Source: Candidatus Allofournierella merdipullorum (lineage in GTDB: Bacteria; Bacillota; Clostridia; Oscillospirales; Ruminococcaceae). Taken from it: 42,687 nucleotides of DNA. The position numbers and the translations under genes are program-made. Shown one piece after another: positions 24,794-34,161 of this stretch; positions within the stretch are counted from its first letter, which is position 1, and every line of letters begins with the position of its first letter. The notes beneath the pieces are model-generated. The model did not search any database. It was not told the DNA's origin and saw only the letters and a list, made by a program, of their open reading frames with translations. The stretch is from contig DXBV01000071.1 of the NCBI GenBank assembly GCA_019116345.1, positions 1-42,687 of the forward strand, in the 5' to 3' direction.

Positions 24794-25839
24794 AACTGGA
24801 AGAACTGTTCATCCAAGAGGACGCCTCCATTCTGGAGACTATGAAGCAGCTGGACGAGACCGGCCAGCGCATCCTGTTCATCGCGCCGGAGGGCAGGCTG
24901 AAAGCGGTGCTCACCGACGGCGACCTGCGCAAGTTCCTCTTGCGGGGCGGCAAGCTGGAGGACCCGGTGCGCCTTGCGGCGAACTACAGCCCCAAGAGCC
25001 TGCCCTTGGAGCAGCGGGGCTCGGCCAAATCCATGCTGGAGCAGTTCTATATCGATGCGCTGCCCCTTCTGGACCGGGACGGCAAGGTGGCGGACGTGGT
25101 GTTTGCCACCGGCCTGGACGTGGACAACCGCAAACAGGCGAACATCCCGGTGGTGGTGATGGCCGGCGGCCTGGGCACCCGGCTGTATCCTTACACCAAG
25201 ATCCTGCCCAAGCCCCTGATCCCGGTGGGGGAGAAACCCATCTGCGAGCTCATTCTGGAGCGCTTCTCGGATTTCGGTTGCCGCCGTATGGTTTTGGTGG
25301 TAAACTACAAAAAGAATATGATCAAGTCCTACTTCAACGACCTGGAAGACCTGCGCTACCAGGTGGAGTATGTGGACGAGACGGAGTTTCTGGGCACCGG
25401 CGGCGGCCTCAGCCTGCTCAAGGGCAAGCTGGACAGCACCTTCTTCTTCTCCAACTGCGACACCCTGCTGGACGTGGACTACGGCGATGTGTATCAGTAC
25501 CACAAGACCCACGGCAACCTCATCACCATGATCTGCGCCTACAAGCACTACACTGTGCCCTACGGCGTGGTGGAGATGGGGGAGAACGGGGCCATCGCCG
25601 CCATGCGGGAAAAGCCGGAGCTGAACTTCCTCACCAACACCGGCGTTTACGTTGTGGAGCCGCGGGTGGTGGAGGAGATGGAGGAAGGCCGCAAGGTGGG
25701 CTTCCCCGACGTGATCGACGAATACCGCAAAAAAGGCCTGCCGGTGGGGGTGTATCCCATCAACGAGTCCGCCTGGATGGACATGGGCCAGATGGAAGAA
25801 CTGGAAAAGATGCGCCGCCGCCTGGAACAGCAGGCCTGA
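24790..25839 (+). CDS. ptmE: CBS-domain nucleotidyltransferase, PtmE-like (GlcN-1-P guanylyltransferase)
   Basis: A 349-aa protein with a CBS-domain pair (about 1-115; VLTDGDLRKFLL is typical) fused to a sugar-1-phosphate nucleotidyltransferase. The nucleotide site GGLGTR is at 126-131, followed by KPLIPVGEKP. Campylobacter PtmE has this same fusion and makes GDP-glucosamine for legionaminic acid. The context with legB and legC supports that role here, though the nucleotide specificity is inferred. The start is GTG at 24790, overlapping the B2 stop by four bases; a longer open frame upstream runs through B2 and has no start signal. The CBS pair may sense adenine nucleotides. Confidence 0.88.
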   Translation: MKLEELFIQEDASILETMKQLDETGQRILFIAPEGRLKAVLTDGDLRKFLLRGGKLEDPVRLAANYSPKSLPLEQRGSAKSMLEQFYIDALPLLDRDGKVADVVFATGLDVDNRKQANIPVVVMAGGLGTRLYPYTKILPKPLIPVGEKPICELILERFSDFGCRRMVLVVNYKKNMIKSYFNDLEDLRYQVEYVDETEFLGTGGGLSLLKGKLDSTFFFSNCDTLLDVDYGDVYQYHKTHGNLITMICAYKHYTVPYGVVEMGENGAIAAMREKPELNFLTNTGVYVVEPRVVEEMEEGRKVGFPDVIDEYRKKGLPVGVYPINESAWMDMGQMEELEKMRRRLEQQA

Positions 25840-25860
25840 CGGCGCGGGGAGCTTTTGCAT

Positions 25861-27822
25861 ATGGAACTGTTTTTCAGCTATCTGTCGCTGGCGGCGCTGG
25901 CGGGCTTTGCCGTGCTCATGGCGCGGCGCACGGGCCTGCCCGCGCCGCTTGCGCCCTTTGCGGCGCTGTGCGCCACGATGGTCTGGTTCAGCGCCGCGGG
26001 CATGCTGGGCGTGCTGGCGGCGGCCGGATGGATCTATTTTGTGCTGGCGGCGGCAGCCTGGGCGCTCGCTTTTCGGCCGGGGGCAAAACAGCCCGTTTCG
26101 GCGCTGAAAGCGCCCGGGTTTGCCGCCTTTTTCGTCTTGTCGGCGGCGCTGCTGGCCTTCTTCGCCTGGCGGCAGCCCATGTTCTCCACCTGGGATGAGT
26201 TCTCCTTCTGGGGCACCGCCGCAAAGATCGTCAAAACCAGCGGCGGTCTTTATGTGAACGCCGACATCGGCTGGGCCTGGGTTGGTACCCACCGCCCGGC
26301 GCTGGTGGTGCTGGGCTGGTTCTTCCAGTTCTTCGGTGAATACGCCGAGTGGCGGGTGCTGGCGGCCTACGACATCCTGCTCATCGCCATTTTCATCGCC
26401 CTCACCGCCGGCTGCCAGAAAGGCAAGCCCCGGCAGTGGGTCCCGGCGCTGGGCTTCGGCTTTTTGCTGCCCTTCGTCGTCACCCTCTACGGCAGCGTCA
26501 CCCGCCCCACCGACCTCTACGCCTCGGCCCTCTCGGACATTCCTCTGGGCCTGACCTTTGGCGGCGCGCTGGCGGCGTATTATATCAATGAAAAGAAGGC
26601 GCTGTGGCCCAGTGCCCTGGCGCTGGCCGCCCTGTGCCTGGAAAAGGACACCGGCTTTGCCCTGGCGCTGGTGGCGGCGGGCCTCATCGCCGCCGACGGC
26701 GCCTTCAGCCTGTTGATGGAAAAGGTCCCCCTGCGCCGCTGGGCAAGACCCGCGGCGGGCCGGGCCGGGCTTTTTGTCACCTGCGGCCTTTCCTTCTGGA
26801 GCTGGCAGAAGTATCTGGCGCTGGCCAGCACGGCGGACACCTCCAACGTGGGCGGCACCCAGCAGATGGGCATGGCCGAAATGGTGCTCACCGGCGTGAA
26901 AGAGCTTTTGGGCATCGGCCGCACCGAGAAATTCACCACCATCATGGGCGGCCTTGTGCGGGCGCTGTTTACCTCCAAAACCACCATGGTGGGCCCCTTC
27001 GCGGTGGTCATCGCCCTGGCGGTGGCCATGGCGGCGGGCGCGGCCATCCTCACGAAGGAAAAGGCCCTGCGCCGGCAGGCGGGCCTCTTTGCTGTGCTGG
27101 GCACGGCGGGCTTCGCGGCCTATTTCTTCTTCATCGGCCTGACCTACGTCTACGTTTTCCGGGACGAAGTGTCCGACGGGCTGGTGGGCTTTGAGCGGTA
27201 TATGTATCCCTACCTGCTGGGCTGGCTGCTGGCCTCGGCGGCGCTGGTGCTGCGGGCCATGGGCTCGGAGCGCATCGAGGGCCTGTTGCAGACCGGCTTT
27301 GCGGCCATGACGCTGGCGCTGGCGGCGCTGGTGTGGCTGCGGCTGCCCTTCAGCCTCACCGTGTTCGGCGGAGGCAACGCGGCATACGCCGAGCGCTGGG
27401 CCACCCGGGACGAGGCAATGGAAGTTCAGGCGGCGGTGCCCGAGGACGCCCACATCTTCTTTGTCAGCCAGGGGGACGACGGCAGCCGTTGGTTCCTCTA
27501 TTCCTATGAGCTTTACCCCTGGTATCTGGACTACAGCGGCAACGACGGCCAGGGCGGCGGCGGCACCTTCGCCCTGCCCGGGGCGCTGGAAGAGGGCACC
27601 CTCTACTACCACCCCTACACCGCCGGGGAACTGCTGGACTGCATGCGCGACCGGGGCTGCGACTATGTGTTCGTGGAGCGCAGCGACGACCTCTTTGCCG
27701 ATGGATACGCGTCCCTGTTCAGCGACGGGCTGGCGGGCTGCGAAGAGGCGTCCGCGGTGTACGCCTGGAACGAAGCCGAAGAGCAGTTTGACTTTGTCTG
27801 CAATGTGGGGGCCGAAGGATGA
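25861..27822 (+). CDS. GT-C-like membrane protein, module copy 3 (protein A3)
   Basis: A 653-aa polytopic paralogue of the proteins at 18375 and 22206. The first outer loop has MFSTWDEFSFWGTAAKIV (D112-E113); a later loop has LSDIPLGLTFGG. The exported C-terminal domain has VSQGDDGSRWFLYSYEL and SDDLFADGYASLFSDGLAG. The ATG at 25861 is preferred over an in-frame TTG two codons earlier, because GGGGAG lies nine bases upstream of the ATG. Its stop overlaps the partner gene by ATGA. An exported-side glycosyltransferase is inferred from the fold pattern and gene context only. Confidence 0.85.
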   Translation: MELFFSYLSLAALAGFAVLMARRTGLPAPLAPFAALCATMVWFSAAGMLGVLAAAGWIYFVLAAAAWALAFRPGAKQPVSALKAPGFAAFFVLSAALLAFFAWRQPMFSTWDEFSFWGTAAKIVKTSGGLYVNADIGWAWVGTHRPALVVLGWFFQFFGEYAEWRVLAAYDILLIAIFIALTAGCQKGKPRQWVPALGFGFLLPFVVTLYGSVTRPTDLYASALSDIPLGLTFGGALAAYYINEKKALWPSALALAALCLEKDTGFALALVAAGLIAADGAFSLLMEKVPLRRWARPAAGRAGLFVTCGLSFWSWQKYLALASTADTSNVGGTQQMGMAEMVLTGVKELLGIGRTEKFTTIMGGLVRALFTSKTTMVGPFAVVIALAVAMAAGAAILTKEKALRRQAGLFAVLGTAGFAAYFFFIGLTYVYVFRDEVSDGLVGFERYMYPYLLGWLLASAALVLRAMGSERIEGLLQTGFAAMTLALAALVWLRLPFSLTVFGGGNAAYAERWATRDEAMEVQAAVPEDAHIFFVSQGDDGSRWFLYSYELYPWYLDYSGNDGQGGGGTFALPGALEEGTLYYHPYTAGELLDCMRDRGCDYVFVERSDDLFADGYASLFSDGLAGCEEASAVYAWNEAEEQFDFVCNVGAEG

Positions 27823-28430
27823 AACGAGTGTTTGCATGGGCGGCGGCGCATCTTGTGGCCGTCTGCTATCTCTTGGCCCTGGCGCTGTGGGCGCTGTGGG
27901 CCTTAGGAAACGCCGGGTGGGACGCCGTGGGCTTTGCCACCGGGCGGCTGACCACGGTGCATGTGCCCCTTTCCTCGCTGCAAAGCCAGGACATCGCCCT
28001 CACCGACGAGGGCCTCTGGGTCACCACCGGGGCCGACCCGCAGTTCCATCTGCAGGCGGGCCAGCCGGTGCGCAGTGTGCTGTTTGAGACCGGCGCGCCG
28101 GCCTCCGGGTTTGAGGGCTACTGGGCCGACGGCGGGCAGGACTTCAGCCTGCGCCGCCGGGTCTGGGCCGATGAGACTGCCGGCGGCGTGCTGCTGGTGC
28201 TGCCCGAGGCGGCACAGACCCTTCGCATCGACCCCGCCGCCGGGGCGGGCGTGGTTTTGGCCGAGGGCAAAAACGCCAGCCTCACCGTGAACCCGCCGGT
28301 GGCCTTCTGGCGGTATTTCGTGCCCCGGGCCGAGCAGGCGCTGGCGCTGGCCGTGCTGCCTGCTGCCGCGGCGGTGGCGCTGGATCTGGGCCTTTTCTGG
28401 AAAGGCCGTCTTTTGAAAAAGCGGGGCTGA
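27819..28430 (+). CDS. Small double-anchored partner, module copy 3 (protein B3)
   Basis: A 203-aa protein with an N-terminal helix (about 7-30), an exported beta-rich domain and a C-terminal helix (about 172-192) ending in a basic tail. The shared pattern appears as LWVTTGADPQFHLQ and RYFVPRAEQALALAVLP. It overlaps the A3 stop by four bases and is followed 25 bases later by the first YfhO-like gene. Family unrecognised; probably the obligate partner of A3. Confidence 0.8.
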   Translation: MKRVFAWAAAHLVAVCYLLALALWALWALGNAGWDAVGFATGRLTTVHVPLSSLQSQDIALTDEGLWVTTGADPQFHLQAGQPVRSVLFETGAPASGFEGYWADGGQDFSLRRRVWADETAGGVLLVLPEAAQTLRIDPAAGAGVVLAEGKNASLTVNPPVAFWRYFVPRAEQALALAVLPAAAAVALDLGLFWKGRLLKKRG

Positions 28431-28455
28431 AACGCCCCGCCGCAAGAGGTGTGGA

Positions 28456-30945
28456 ATGGAACGAGCAAAACGCTTTTTACAGGGCCGTCGGGGCCGTCTG
28501 GTTCTGGCTGCGGGGGGCATGGCGCTGATTTTGTGCGCCGTCTATGCCGCCTGCGGCTTCTGGCCTTTTGGCCCGAACTCGGTGATGACCGGGGACCTCA
28601 ACAGCCAGTATATTCCCTTCTACGCCCACTTTTATGACGCGGTGCGCGGGGGCGGCAGCCTCTTTTATGCCGACGATTTGGGCTTAGGCGGCGGAGCCTT
28701 CGCTCTGTTTGCCTACTACTTTGCCAGTCCCTTTGCCTGGCTCTACCTTCTCATTGCGCCGGAATTCTACGGCCAGCTTTGCTGCATCGTCTGGGCCCTC
28801 AAGGTGATTTTGGCGGCAGCGGCTTTCTGCTTTTATCTCGAGCGGCGCTGGGGCGGCGAACAGGCCCTCTGGCTGCCCCTGTGCTGGTGCTACGGCCTCA
28901 TGGGCTACTCGGTGGCCTACGCCCAGAACGTCCTCTGGCTGGACGCGGTTATCCTGCTGCCGCTGGCCTGCGCCGGCATCGACCGGCTTCTGGCGGGCAA
29001 AGGGGCTGTGGGTTTCTGCCTGGCGCTGGCCGCGGCCATCTTCACAAACTTCTACATGGGGTATATGCTTTGCATCTTCTCCGTGCTGTATTTCGCTGCG
29101 GGGCTTGCAGTGCAAAGGCCCCGATTCGGCGCAAAAGCCGTGTTTTCGGCCTTTGGCCGCTTTGCGGCGGCAGGGGTCACGGCGGCGGCCCTGGCCGGCG
29201 CGGTGCTGCTGCCCGCAGTGACGGAGATTTTGCAGGTGAAGAGCACCGGCCTCGGGAGCACCGGCGGCGGGCAGTTCTCGCCGCTGGAACTCATCCAGAA
29301 ATTCTTCACCGGGAATTTCGTCTGGGCGGACGTGCAAAACGGTCTGCCCCCGGTCTACTGCGGTATGCTGGGCCTTGGGGCGGCGCTGCTGTATTTCTGT
29401 TCCGCCCGGCCCCGGCGGGAAAAGCTGGTCTATGGCCTGTTCGCCGCCCTGTTGCTGGTCAGCCTGTGGTGGCGGTCGCTGGACCTTGTCTGGCACGGCT
29501 TTGCCGCCCCCAACTGGTTCCCTTATCGTGAAAGTTTCCTGCTGGTGTTCCTGCTGCTCACCCTGGGTGCGGGGGCCCTCGCCGGGCCGTTGAGCCTCAA
29601 AACCGGCCTTGTCGCCGGGGCGCTGGCGGCCGCGCTGGGAGTGCTGGTCTACTTCTTCCGCGCCGAGACCTACGGCCGGCGGCGCTGGCTGCTGGCCTGC
29701 TGCCTGCTGGCGGCGGGCATCGGCCTTGTCTGGCTGTGGGGCCGGTTCAAAGGGGGCCAAAAACGGCTGGCTGCCCTGGCGCTGGCCGCCCTCACCGCCG
29801 GGGAGCTGGCGCTGAACGGAACCTGGGCGCTGCGGCTTTTTGAAGTTTACCCGGTGGCGGATTACACGGAGTTTGTCCGGGCCGGGCGGGCCACCGTCCG
29901 GGCGGTGGAGGAACAGAACACGGAACACTACCGGGTGGAAAAGACCTCCTTCCGCACCCTCAACGACCCCATGCTGCTGGGCTACGACGGGCTGACCCAT
30001 TTCAGCAGCGTGCAGGACGGCGCTTCCTCCATTCTGCTGATGGCTCTGGGCTACCGCAACTACGGCTCCAGCTACGGCTACCTTTCGGGCAGCACCGCCG
30101 CCGCCGACAGCCTTTTGTCGGTGGGGTGGTTCCTGGCCCGGGAGGGGGATGCGGTTCCCACTCACTTTGAACAAACCGACACCGCCGCTCCCTGGCAGGT
30201 GTACCAAAACCCCAATGCCCTGCCCCGGGCGCTCTGGTCGCCCTCCGAGGCCGGGGCCTTTGACCTGGCCGAAGGATTGAATGCTTTTGAGGCAGTCGAG
30301 ACTCTTTACACTGCCCTGCTGGGCAAAGAGGCCGCCCTGTTCACCCCGGTGGAGAGCGCTGAAAGTGGCGCGGAATTTGATTTGACGATGCCCGAAGACG
30401 GCATCCTCTACGCTATCTTTTCCGGCGCGGGGGCGGATGTGCCCTTGACGGTAAATGGAGAAGCGAAAGGCACTGTCCTTTCCATCAACCGCTCGGCGGA
30501 CGCCGCGGTGGACCTGGGCCGCTTCCAGGCGGGGAAGACGGTAAACGTAACCCTGGGCGCGGCGGTGGATTCCGCCCGCTTCGCGGTGCTGGACGAAGAA
30601 GCCCTGGCCGCCGCCTGTGAGGAACTGCGCTCGGCCGCGCCTGCCGTGACAAACTGGGCGGACGGTGCTATTACATTGGAAAGTAATGCCCAGGCCGACG
30701 GCCTCGCAGTGCTCACGGTGCCTTACGACGACAACTGGCGGGCCGAAGTGGACGGCGAACCCGCTGAAGTGCAAAGGGCGGCGGGGGCGCTGCTGGCGGT
30801 GGAACTGCCCGCGGGCAGCCACACTCTCACTTTGAACTACACTCAGCCGGGCGCGGCGGCGGGCCTGGGCCTGACGCTGGCGGGGGCAGCCGGCCTCGCG
30901 GCGCTGGCATTCTGGCAGAAGAAAACAAAGGGTAAGGAGCGATAA
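28456..30945 (+). CDS. YfhO-like GT-C membrane protein, copy 1
   Basis: An 829-aa polytopic protein of the YfhO family (PF09586 type). Bacillus YfhO is a GT-C protein needed to glycosylate lipoteichoic acid from a lipid-linked sugar. The first outer loop has MTGDLNSQYIPFY, the position of the GT-C acidic residue. About twelve helices follow, then a long exported domain of about 350 residues with FRTLNDPMLLGYDGL, and a last C-terminal helix. It is paralogous to the gene at 36702. The ATG follows AGAGGTG. It stands between module copy 3 and the nonulosonate synthase legI, with only four bases to the latter. The acceptor is unknown. Confidence 0.85.
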   Translation: MERAKRFLQGRRGRLVLAAGGMALILCAVYAACGFWPFGPNSVMTGDLNSQYIPFYAHFYDAVRGGGSLFYADDLGLGGGAFALFAYYFASPFAWLYLLIAPEFYGQLCCIVWALKVILAAAAFCFYLERRWGGEQALWLPLCWCYGLMGYSVAYAQNVLWLDAVILLPLACAGIDRLLAGKGAVGFCLALAAAIFTNFYMGYMLCIFSVLYFAAGLAVQRPRFGAKAVFSAFGRFAAAGVTAAALAGAVLLPAVTEILQVKSTGLGSTGGGQFSPLELIQKFFTGNFVWADVQNGLPPVYCGMLGLGAALLYFCSARPRREKLVYGLFAALLLVSLWWRSLDLVWHGFAAPNWFPYRESFLLVFLLLTLGAGALAGPLSLKTGLVAGALAAALGVLVYFFRAETYGRRRWLLACCLLAAGIGLVWLWGRFKGGQKRLAALALAALTAGELALNGTWALRLFEVYPVADYTEFVRAGRATVRAVEEQNTEHYRVEKTSFRTLNDPMLLGYDGLTHFSSVQDGASSILLMALGYRNYGSSYGYLSGSTAAADSLLSVGWFLAREGDAVPTHFEQTDTAAPWQVYQNPNALPRALWSPSEAGAFDLAEGLNAFEAVETLYTALLGKEAALFTPVESAESGAEFDLTMPEDGILYAIFSGAGADVPLTVNGEAKGTVLSINRSADAAVDLGRFQAGKTVNVTLGAAVDSARFAVLDEEALAAACEELRSAAPAVTNWADGAITLESNAQADGLAVLTVPYDDNWRAEVDGEPAEVQRAAGALLAVELPAGSHTLTLNYTQPGAAAGLGLTLAGAAGLAALAFWQKKTKGKER

Positions 30946-30949
30946 CAAT

Positions 30950-31948
30950 ATGCAGGACGTTCTCATCATTGCCGAGGCGGGCGTCAACCACAACGGCAGC
31001 CTGGAAATGGCAAAGCAGATGGCGCTGGCGGCCAAAGACGCCGGGGCGGACGTGGTGAAATACCAGACCGCCGTGCCGGAGTTGGTGGTGTCGAAATTCG
31101 CCCCCAAGGCCGAGTACCAGAAGGCCCAGACGGGGGACGGCGAGAGCCAGCTGGAGATGATCCGCCGGCTGCACTTTGATTTTGAGGGCCACCGCCAGCT
31201 GAAGGAGTACTGCGACTCCATCGGCATCCAGTACCTCTCGGCGGCCTTCGATCTGCCCAGCGTGGAGTTCTTGAAGGAACTGGACCTGCCCTTCTTCAAG
31301 ATCCCCAGCGGCGAGATCACCAACCTGCCCTACCTTGAGGCGGTGGCGGCGGCCAAAAAGCCGGTGGTGCTCTCCACCGGCATGAGCACCCTGTCCGAGA
31401 TCGAGGACGCCCTCTCCGTTCTGGAGGACGGCGGCTGCCCCGGTGTGACGCTGCTCCACTGCAACACCGAGTACCCCACCCCCTATGAGGACGCGAACCT
31501 GCTGGCCATGCTGGAACTGGCGGAGCAGTTCGGCGTGCCGGTGGGCCTTTCCGACCACACCCCCGGCTGGGAGTGCGACGTGGCCGCGGCGGCCCTGGGG
31601 GCGACGGTCATCGAAAAGCACTTTACGCTGGATAAGACCCTCCCCGGCCCTGACCACAAGGCCAGCCTGGATGTGCCCCAGCTTACCGCCATGATCCAGG
31701 CGGTGCGCCACACCCAGGCCGCCCTCGGCACCGGCCGCAAGGCGGTGACCGCCAGCGAAGCGAAGAACAAGCCCATTGCCCGCAAGAGCATCGTGGCCGC
31801 CAAGGCCATCAAAAAGGGCGAAATTTTCACCGCCGAAAACCTCACCACCAAGCGCCCGGGCGACGGCGTGTCCCCCATGCGCTGGCACGAGGTGCTGGGC
31901 CTTGAGGCAAAGCGGGACTTTGCCGAGGACGAGCCCATCGAACTGTAA
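30950..31948 (+). CDS. legI: LegI/NeuB-type nonulosonate synthase
   Basis: A 332-aa NeuB-family synthase. It condenses phosphoenolpyruvate with a six-carbon amino sugar to make the nine-carbon acid. The TIM barrel begins with IIAEAGVNHNGSLEMAKQM. Conserved blocks KIPSGEITNLPYLE, LHCNTEYPTP, GLSDHTPG and the metal-binding region EKHFTLDK follow, then a C-terminal SAF/antifreeze-like domain (about 275-332). The company of legB, legC and legG points to 2,4-diamino-2,4,6-trideoxymannose-type substrates rather than ManNAc. The ATG has AAGGAG. legG follows after 18 bases. Confidence 0.93.
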   Translation: MQDVLIIAEAGVNHNGSLEMAKQMALAAKDAGADVVKYQTAVPELVVSKFAPKAEYQKAQTGDGESQLEMIRRLHFDFEGHRQLKEYCDSIGIQYLSAAFDLPSVEFLKELDLPFFKIPSGEITNLPYLEAVAAAKKPVVLSTGMSTLSEIEDALSVLEDGGCPGVTLLHCNTEYPTPYEDANLLAMLELAEQFGVPVGLSDHTPGWECDVAAAALGATVIEKHFTLDKTLPGPDHKASLDVPQLTAMIQAVRHTQAALGTGRKAVTASEAKNKPIARKSIVAAKAIKKGEIFTAENLTTKRPGDGVSPMRWHEVLGLEAKRDFAEDEPIEL

Positions 31949-31966
31949 CAAAAGGAGGAGAGGGCC

Positions 31967-33157
31967 ATGGAACAGCCTCTCATCGCCGTTGTCACCGGCA
32001 CCCGGGCGGAGTACGGCCTGCTGCGCCCCGTTTTGCAAAAGCTGGCCGCCCGCCAGGACGCGAAGCTGGCCCTGCTGGTCACCGGCGCGCATCTTTCGGC
32101 GCGCCACGGGGCCACGGTGAGCGAAATCGAAGGGGACGGCATGCCCATTGCGGCGCGCATCCCCATCCTCTTTGAGGAGGACGAGGGGCCCCTGGCCACC
32201 GCCAAGGCGGTGGAGCGTACGATCCGGGGCTTTTCCGAGTGGTTCGCTGAACACAAACCCGCCTGCTGCCTTGTGCTGGGCGACCGCTACGAGATTCTGG
32301 CCGCCGCCGAGGCCGCGGCCTTTGCCGGCGTGCCGGTGGCCCACATCAGCGGCGGCGATGTGACCCTGGGGGCCCAGGATGACTGGTACCGCCACTGCCT
32401 GACGAAAATCGCCCATCTGCACTTCCCCAGCTGCGAGGAGTCCGCAAATCGCGTCATCCGCATGGGCGAAGCGCCCGCCACCGTGTTCAACGTGGGGGGC
32501 CTGGGGGACGAGAACATCCGCACGATGGAAAAGCTGGACGCCGCCGCTTTGAGCGAAAGCGTGGGCTTTGACCTGACCCGGCCTTTCGGCCTCGTCACCT
32601 TCCATCCCCAGACGGCGGGCGATGTGGACGTGACCGCCCAGATGCGCGCCTTGCTGGACGCGATGGACGAGCTCACCCGCACCGAGGGCCTTGTGTGGCT
32701 GGTGACCAAGTCCAACGCCGACGCCGGCGGCCTTGCCATCAATGCCATGTGGGACGAATGGGGCGAACAGCACCCGGACACGGCGGCGGTGCGCGCAAGC
32801 CTTGGCGCCAAGCGGTATCTCTCCGCCATGGCCGCCGCGGCGCTGGTGCTGGGCAATTCCTCCAGCGGTGTGGTGGAGACCCCCACCTTCGGCGTGCCCA
32901 CGGTGAACGTGGGCGGGCGGCAGGAGGGCCGGCCCCTGTGCGCCAATGTGCTGTGCTGCCCGGCGGAAAAAGAGGCCGTCGTCGCGGCGGTGCGCAAGGC
33001 CGTCAGCCCGGAGTTCGCCGCCGTTGCAAAGGGTGCAAAAAGCCCCTATAATGGGGGAGACACCAGCGGAAAAATCGTGGATATCCTGCTGGAACAGGTG
33101 CGGCGGCCGGAGTTCGGCGCGCCCAAGGTGTTTTACGACGGCCCTGCGGGCCGCTGA
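31967..33157 (+). CDS. legG: LegG/NeuC-type hydrolysing NDP-sugar 2-epimerase
   Basis: A 396-aa GT-B-fold enzyme of the hydrolysing UDP-GlcNAc 2-epimerase family. In legionaminic synthesis it removes the nucleotide and inverts C2 to give the free manno-sugar for LegI. TGTRAEYGLLRPVL at the N-terminus, VLGDRYEILAAA, HISGGDVT and the phosphate-binding GNSSSGVVE are all present. The ATG has AAAGGAGGAG. The C-terminal tail after GKIVDILLEQ is about twenty residues longer than the family core and looks unstructured. Position directly after legI matches known leg/neu clusters. Confidence 0.93.
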   Translation: MEQPLIAVVTGTRAEYGLLRPVLQKLAARQDAKLALLVTGAHLSARHGATVSEIEGDGMPIAARIPILFEEDEGPLATAKAVERTIRGFSEWFAEHKPACCLVLGDRYEILAAAEAAAFAGVPVAHISGGDVTLGAQDDWYRHCLTKIAHLHFPSCEESANRVIRMGEAPATVFNVGGLGDENIRTMEKLDAAALSESVGFDLTRPFGLVTFHPQTAGDVDVTAQMRALLDAMDELTRTEGLVWLVTKSNADAGGLAINAMWDEWGEQHPDTAAVRASLGAKRYLSAMAAAALVLGNSSSGVVETPTFGVPTVNVGGRQEGRPLCANVLCCPAEKEAVVAAVRKAVSPEFAAVAKGAKSPYNGGDTSGKIVDILLEQVRRPEFGAPKVFYDGPAGR

Positions 33158-33179
33158 CAATACAAGCGAGGTGGAAGCT

Positions 33180-34157
33180 ATGGAACTTCTCATTGTGGGC
33201 CTGGGCAGCATGGGCAAACGCCGTGCCCGGCTTTTGAAAGGCATCGACAAGAATATCGCCCTCTCCGGGGTGGACACCGCTCCCTCCCGCCGGGAGGAGG
33301 CTGCGGCCCTTGGCGTGGAAGGCTTTGGGAGCATCGACGCGGCGCTGGCGGCAAAACGCTTCGACGGCGCGCTGGTCTGCACCGCGCCCCTCACCCACGC
33401 CGCCATCATCCGGCAGCTGCTGGAAGCGGGCCTGCCGGTGTTCACCGAGCTGAACCTGGTCAGCGACGGCTACGCCGAGAACATGGCGCTGGCAAAGGAA
33501 AAGGGCCTACCCCTGTTCCTTTCTTCCACCATGCTCTACCGGGGCGAGACCCAGTACATCAAGGGCCGGGTGGACGAGTTCGCAAAACCGGTGAACTACA
33601 TCTACCACATCGGCCAGTACCTGCCCGACTGGCACCCCTGGGAGAACTACAAGAACTTCTTTGTGGGCGACGCGCGCACCGGCGGTGTGCGGGAAATTTT
33701 TGGCATCGACCTGCCCTGGCTGCTGGACACCTTCGGCCCGGTGAAGAGCCTGCACGCGGAAAAGGACAAGCTCAGCGAGCTGGAAATCTCCTACCCGGAC
33801 AGCGTCTTTGTGACCCTGCGCCACGAGAACGGCACCAAGGGCATGCTGGCGGTGGACGTGGTGAGCCCCAAGGCGGTGCGCAACTTCGAGTGCTTCGGCG
33901 AAGGGCTGCACCTGTTCTGGGAGGGCAACCCCAAGAGCCTCTACGACTTCGACCATGCCAGCGGCGAAAAGAAGGCCGTGAACACCTACGCCAGCGTGGA
34001 ACACGACGCCCGCTACAGCGACAACATCGTGGAAAACGCCTATGTGGACGAGCTGCAGAACTTCTTGGGCGTGCTGGCGGGCAGGGAAGAAGCCCGTTAC
34101 AGCTTTGAGAAAGATTTGGAGACCATCCGGCTGATCGAGGCCATCGAGGAGGCGTAA
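33180..34157 (+). CDS. Gfo/Idh/MocA-like oxidoreductase with altered catalytic motifs
   Basis: A 325-aa protein with an N-terminal Rossmann domain (LLIVGLGSMGKRRARLL) and a C-terminal Gfo/Idh substrate domain. Two hallmarks differ from the active family. The EKP motif, whose Lys is catalytic, reads ELN (VFTELNLVSDG). The His of the usual GIHxxD block is replaced in IFGIDLPWLLD. The nearby second Gfo/Idh (34917) keeps both. This one may bind a sugar without redox chemistry, or use a different residue set; related proteins with TELN seem to occur in other surface-sugar clusters. The start is ATG at 33180 after GCGAGGT. It is followed closely by the SUFU-domain gene. Confidence 0.85.
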   Translation: MELLIVGLGSMGKRRARLLKGIDKNIALSGVDTAPSRREEAAALGVEGFGSIDAALAAKRFDGALVCTAPLTHAAIIRQLLEAGLPVFTELNLVSDGYAENMALAKEKGLPLFLSSTMLYRGETQYIKGRVDEFAKPVNYIYHIGQYLPDWHPWENYKNFFVGDARTGGVREIFGIDLPWLLDTFGPVKSLHAEKDKLSELEISYPDSVFVTLRHENGTKGMLAVDVVSPKAVRNFECFGEGLHLFWEGNPKSLYDFDHASGEKKAVNTYASVEHDARYSDNIVENAYVDELQNFLGVLAGREEARYSFEKDLETIRLIEAIEEA

Positions 34158-34161
34158 AACC

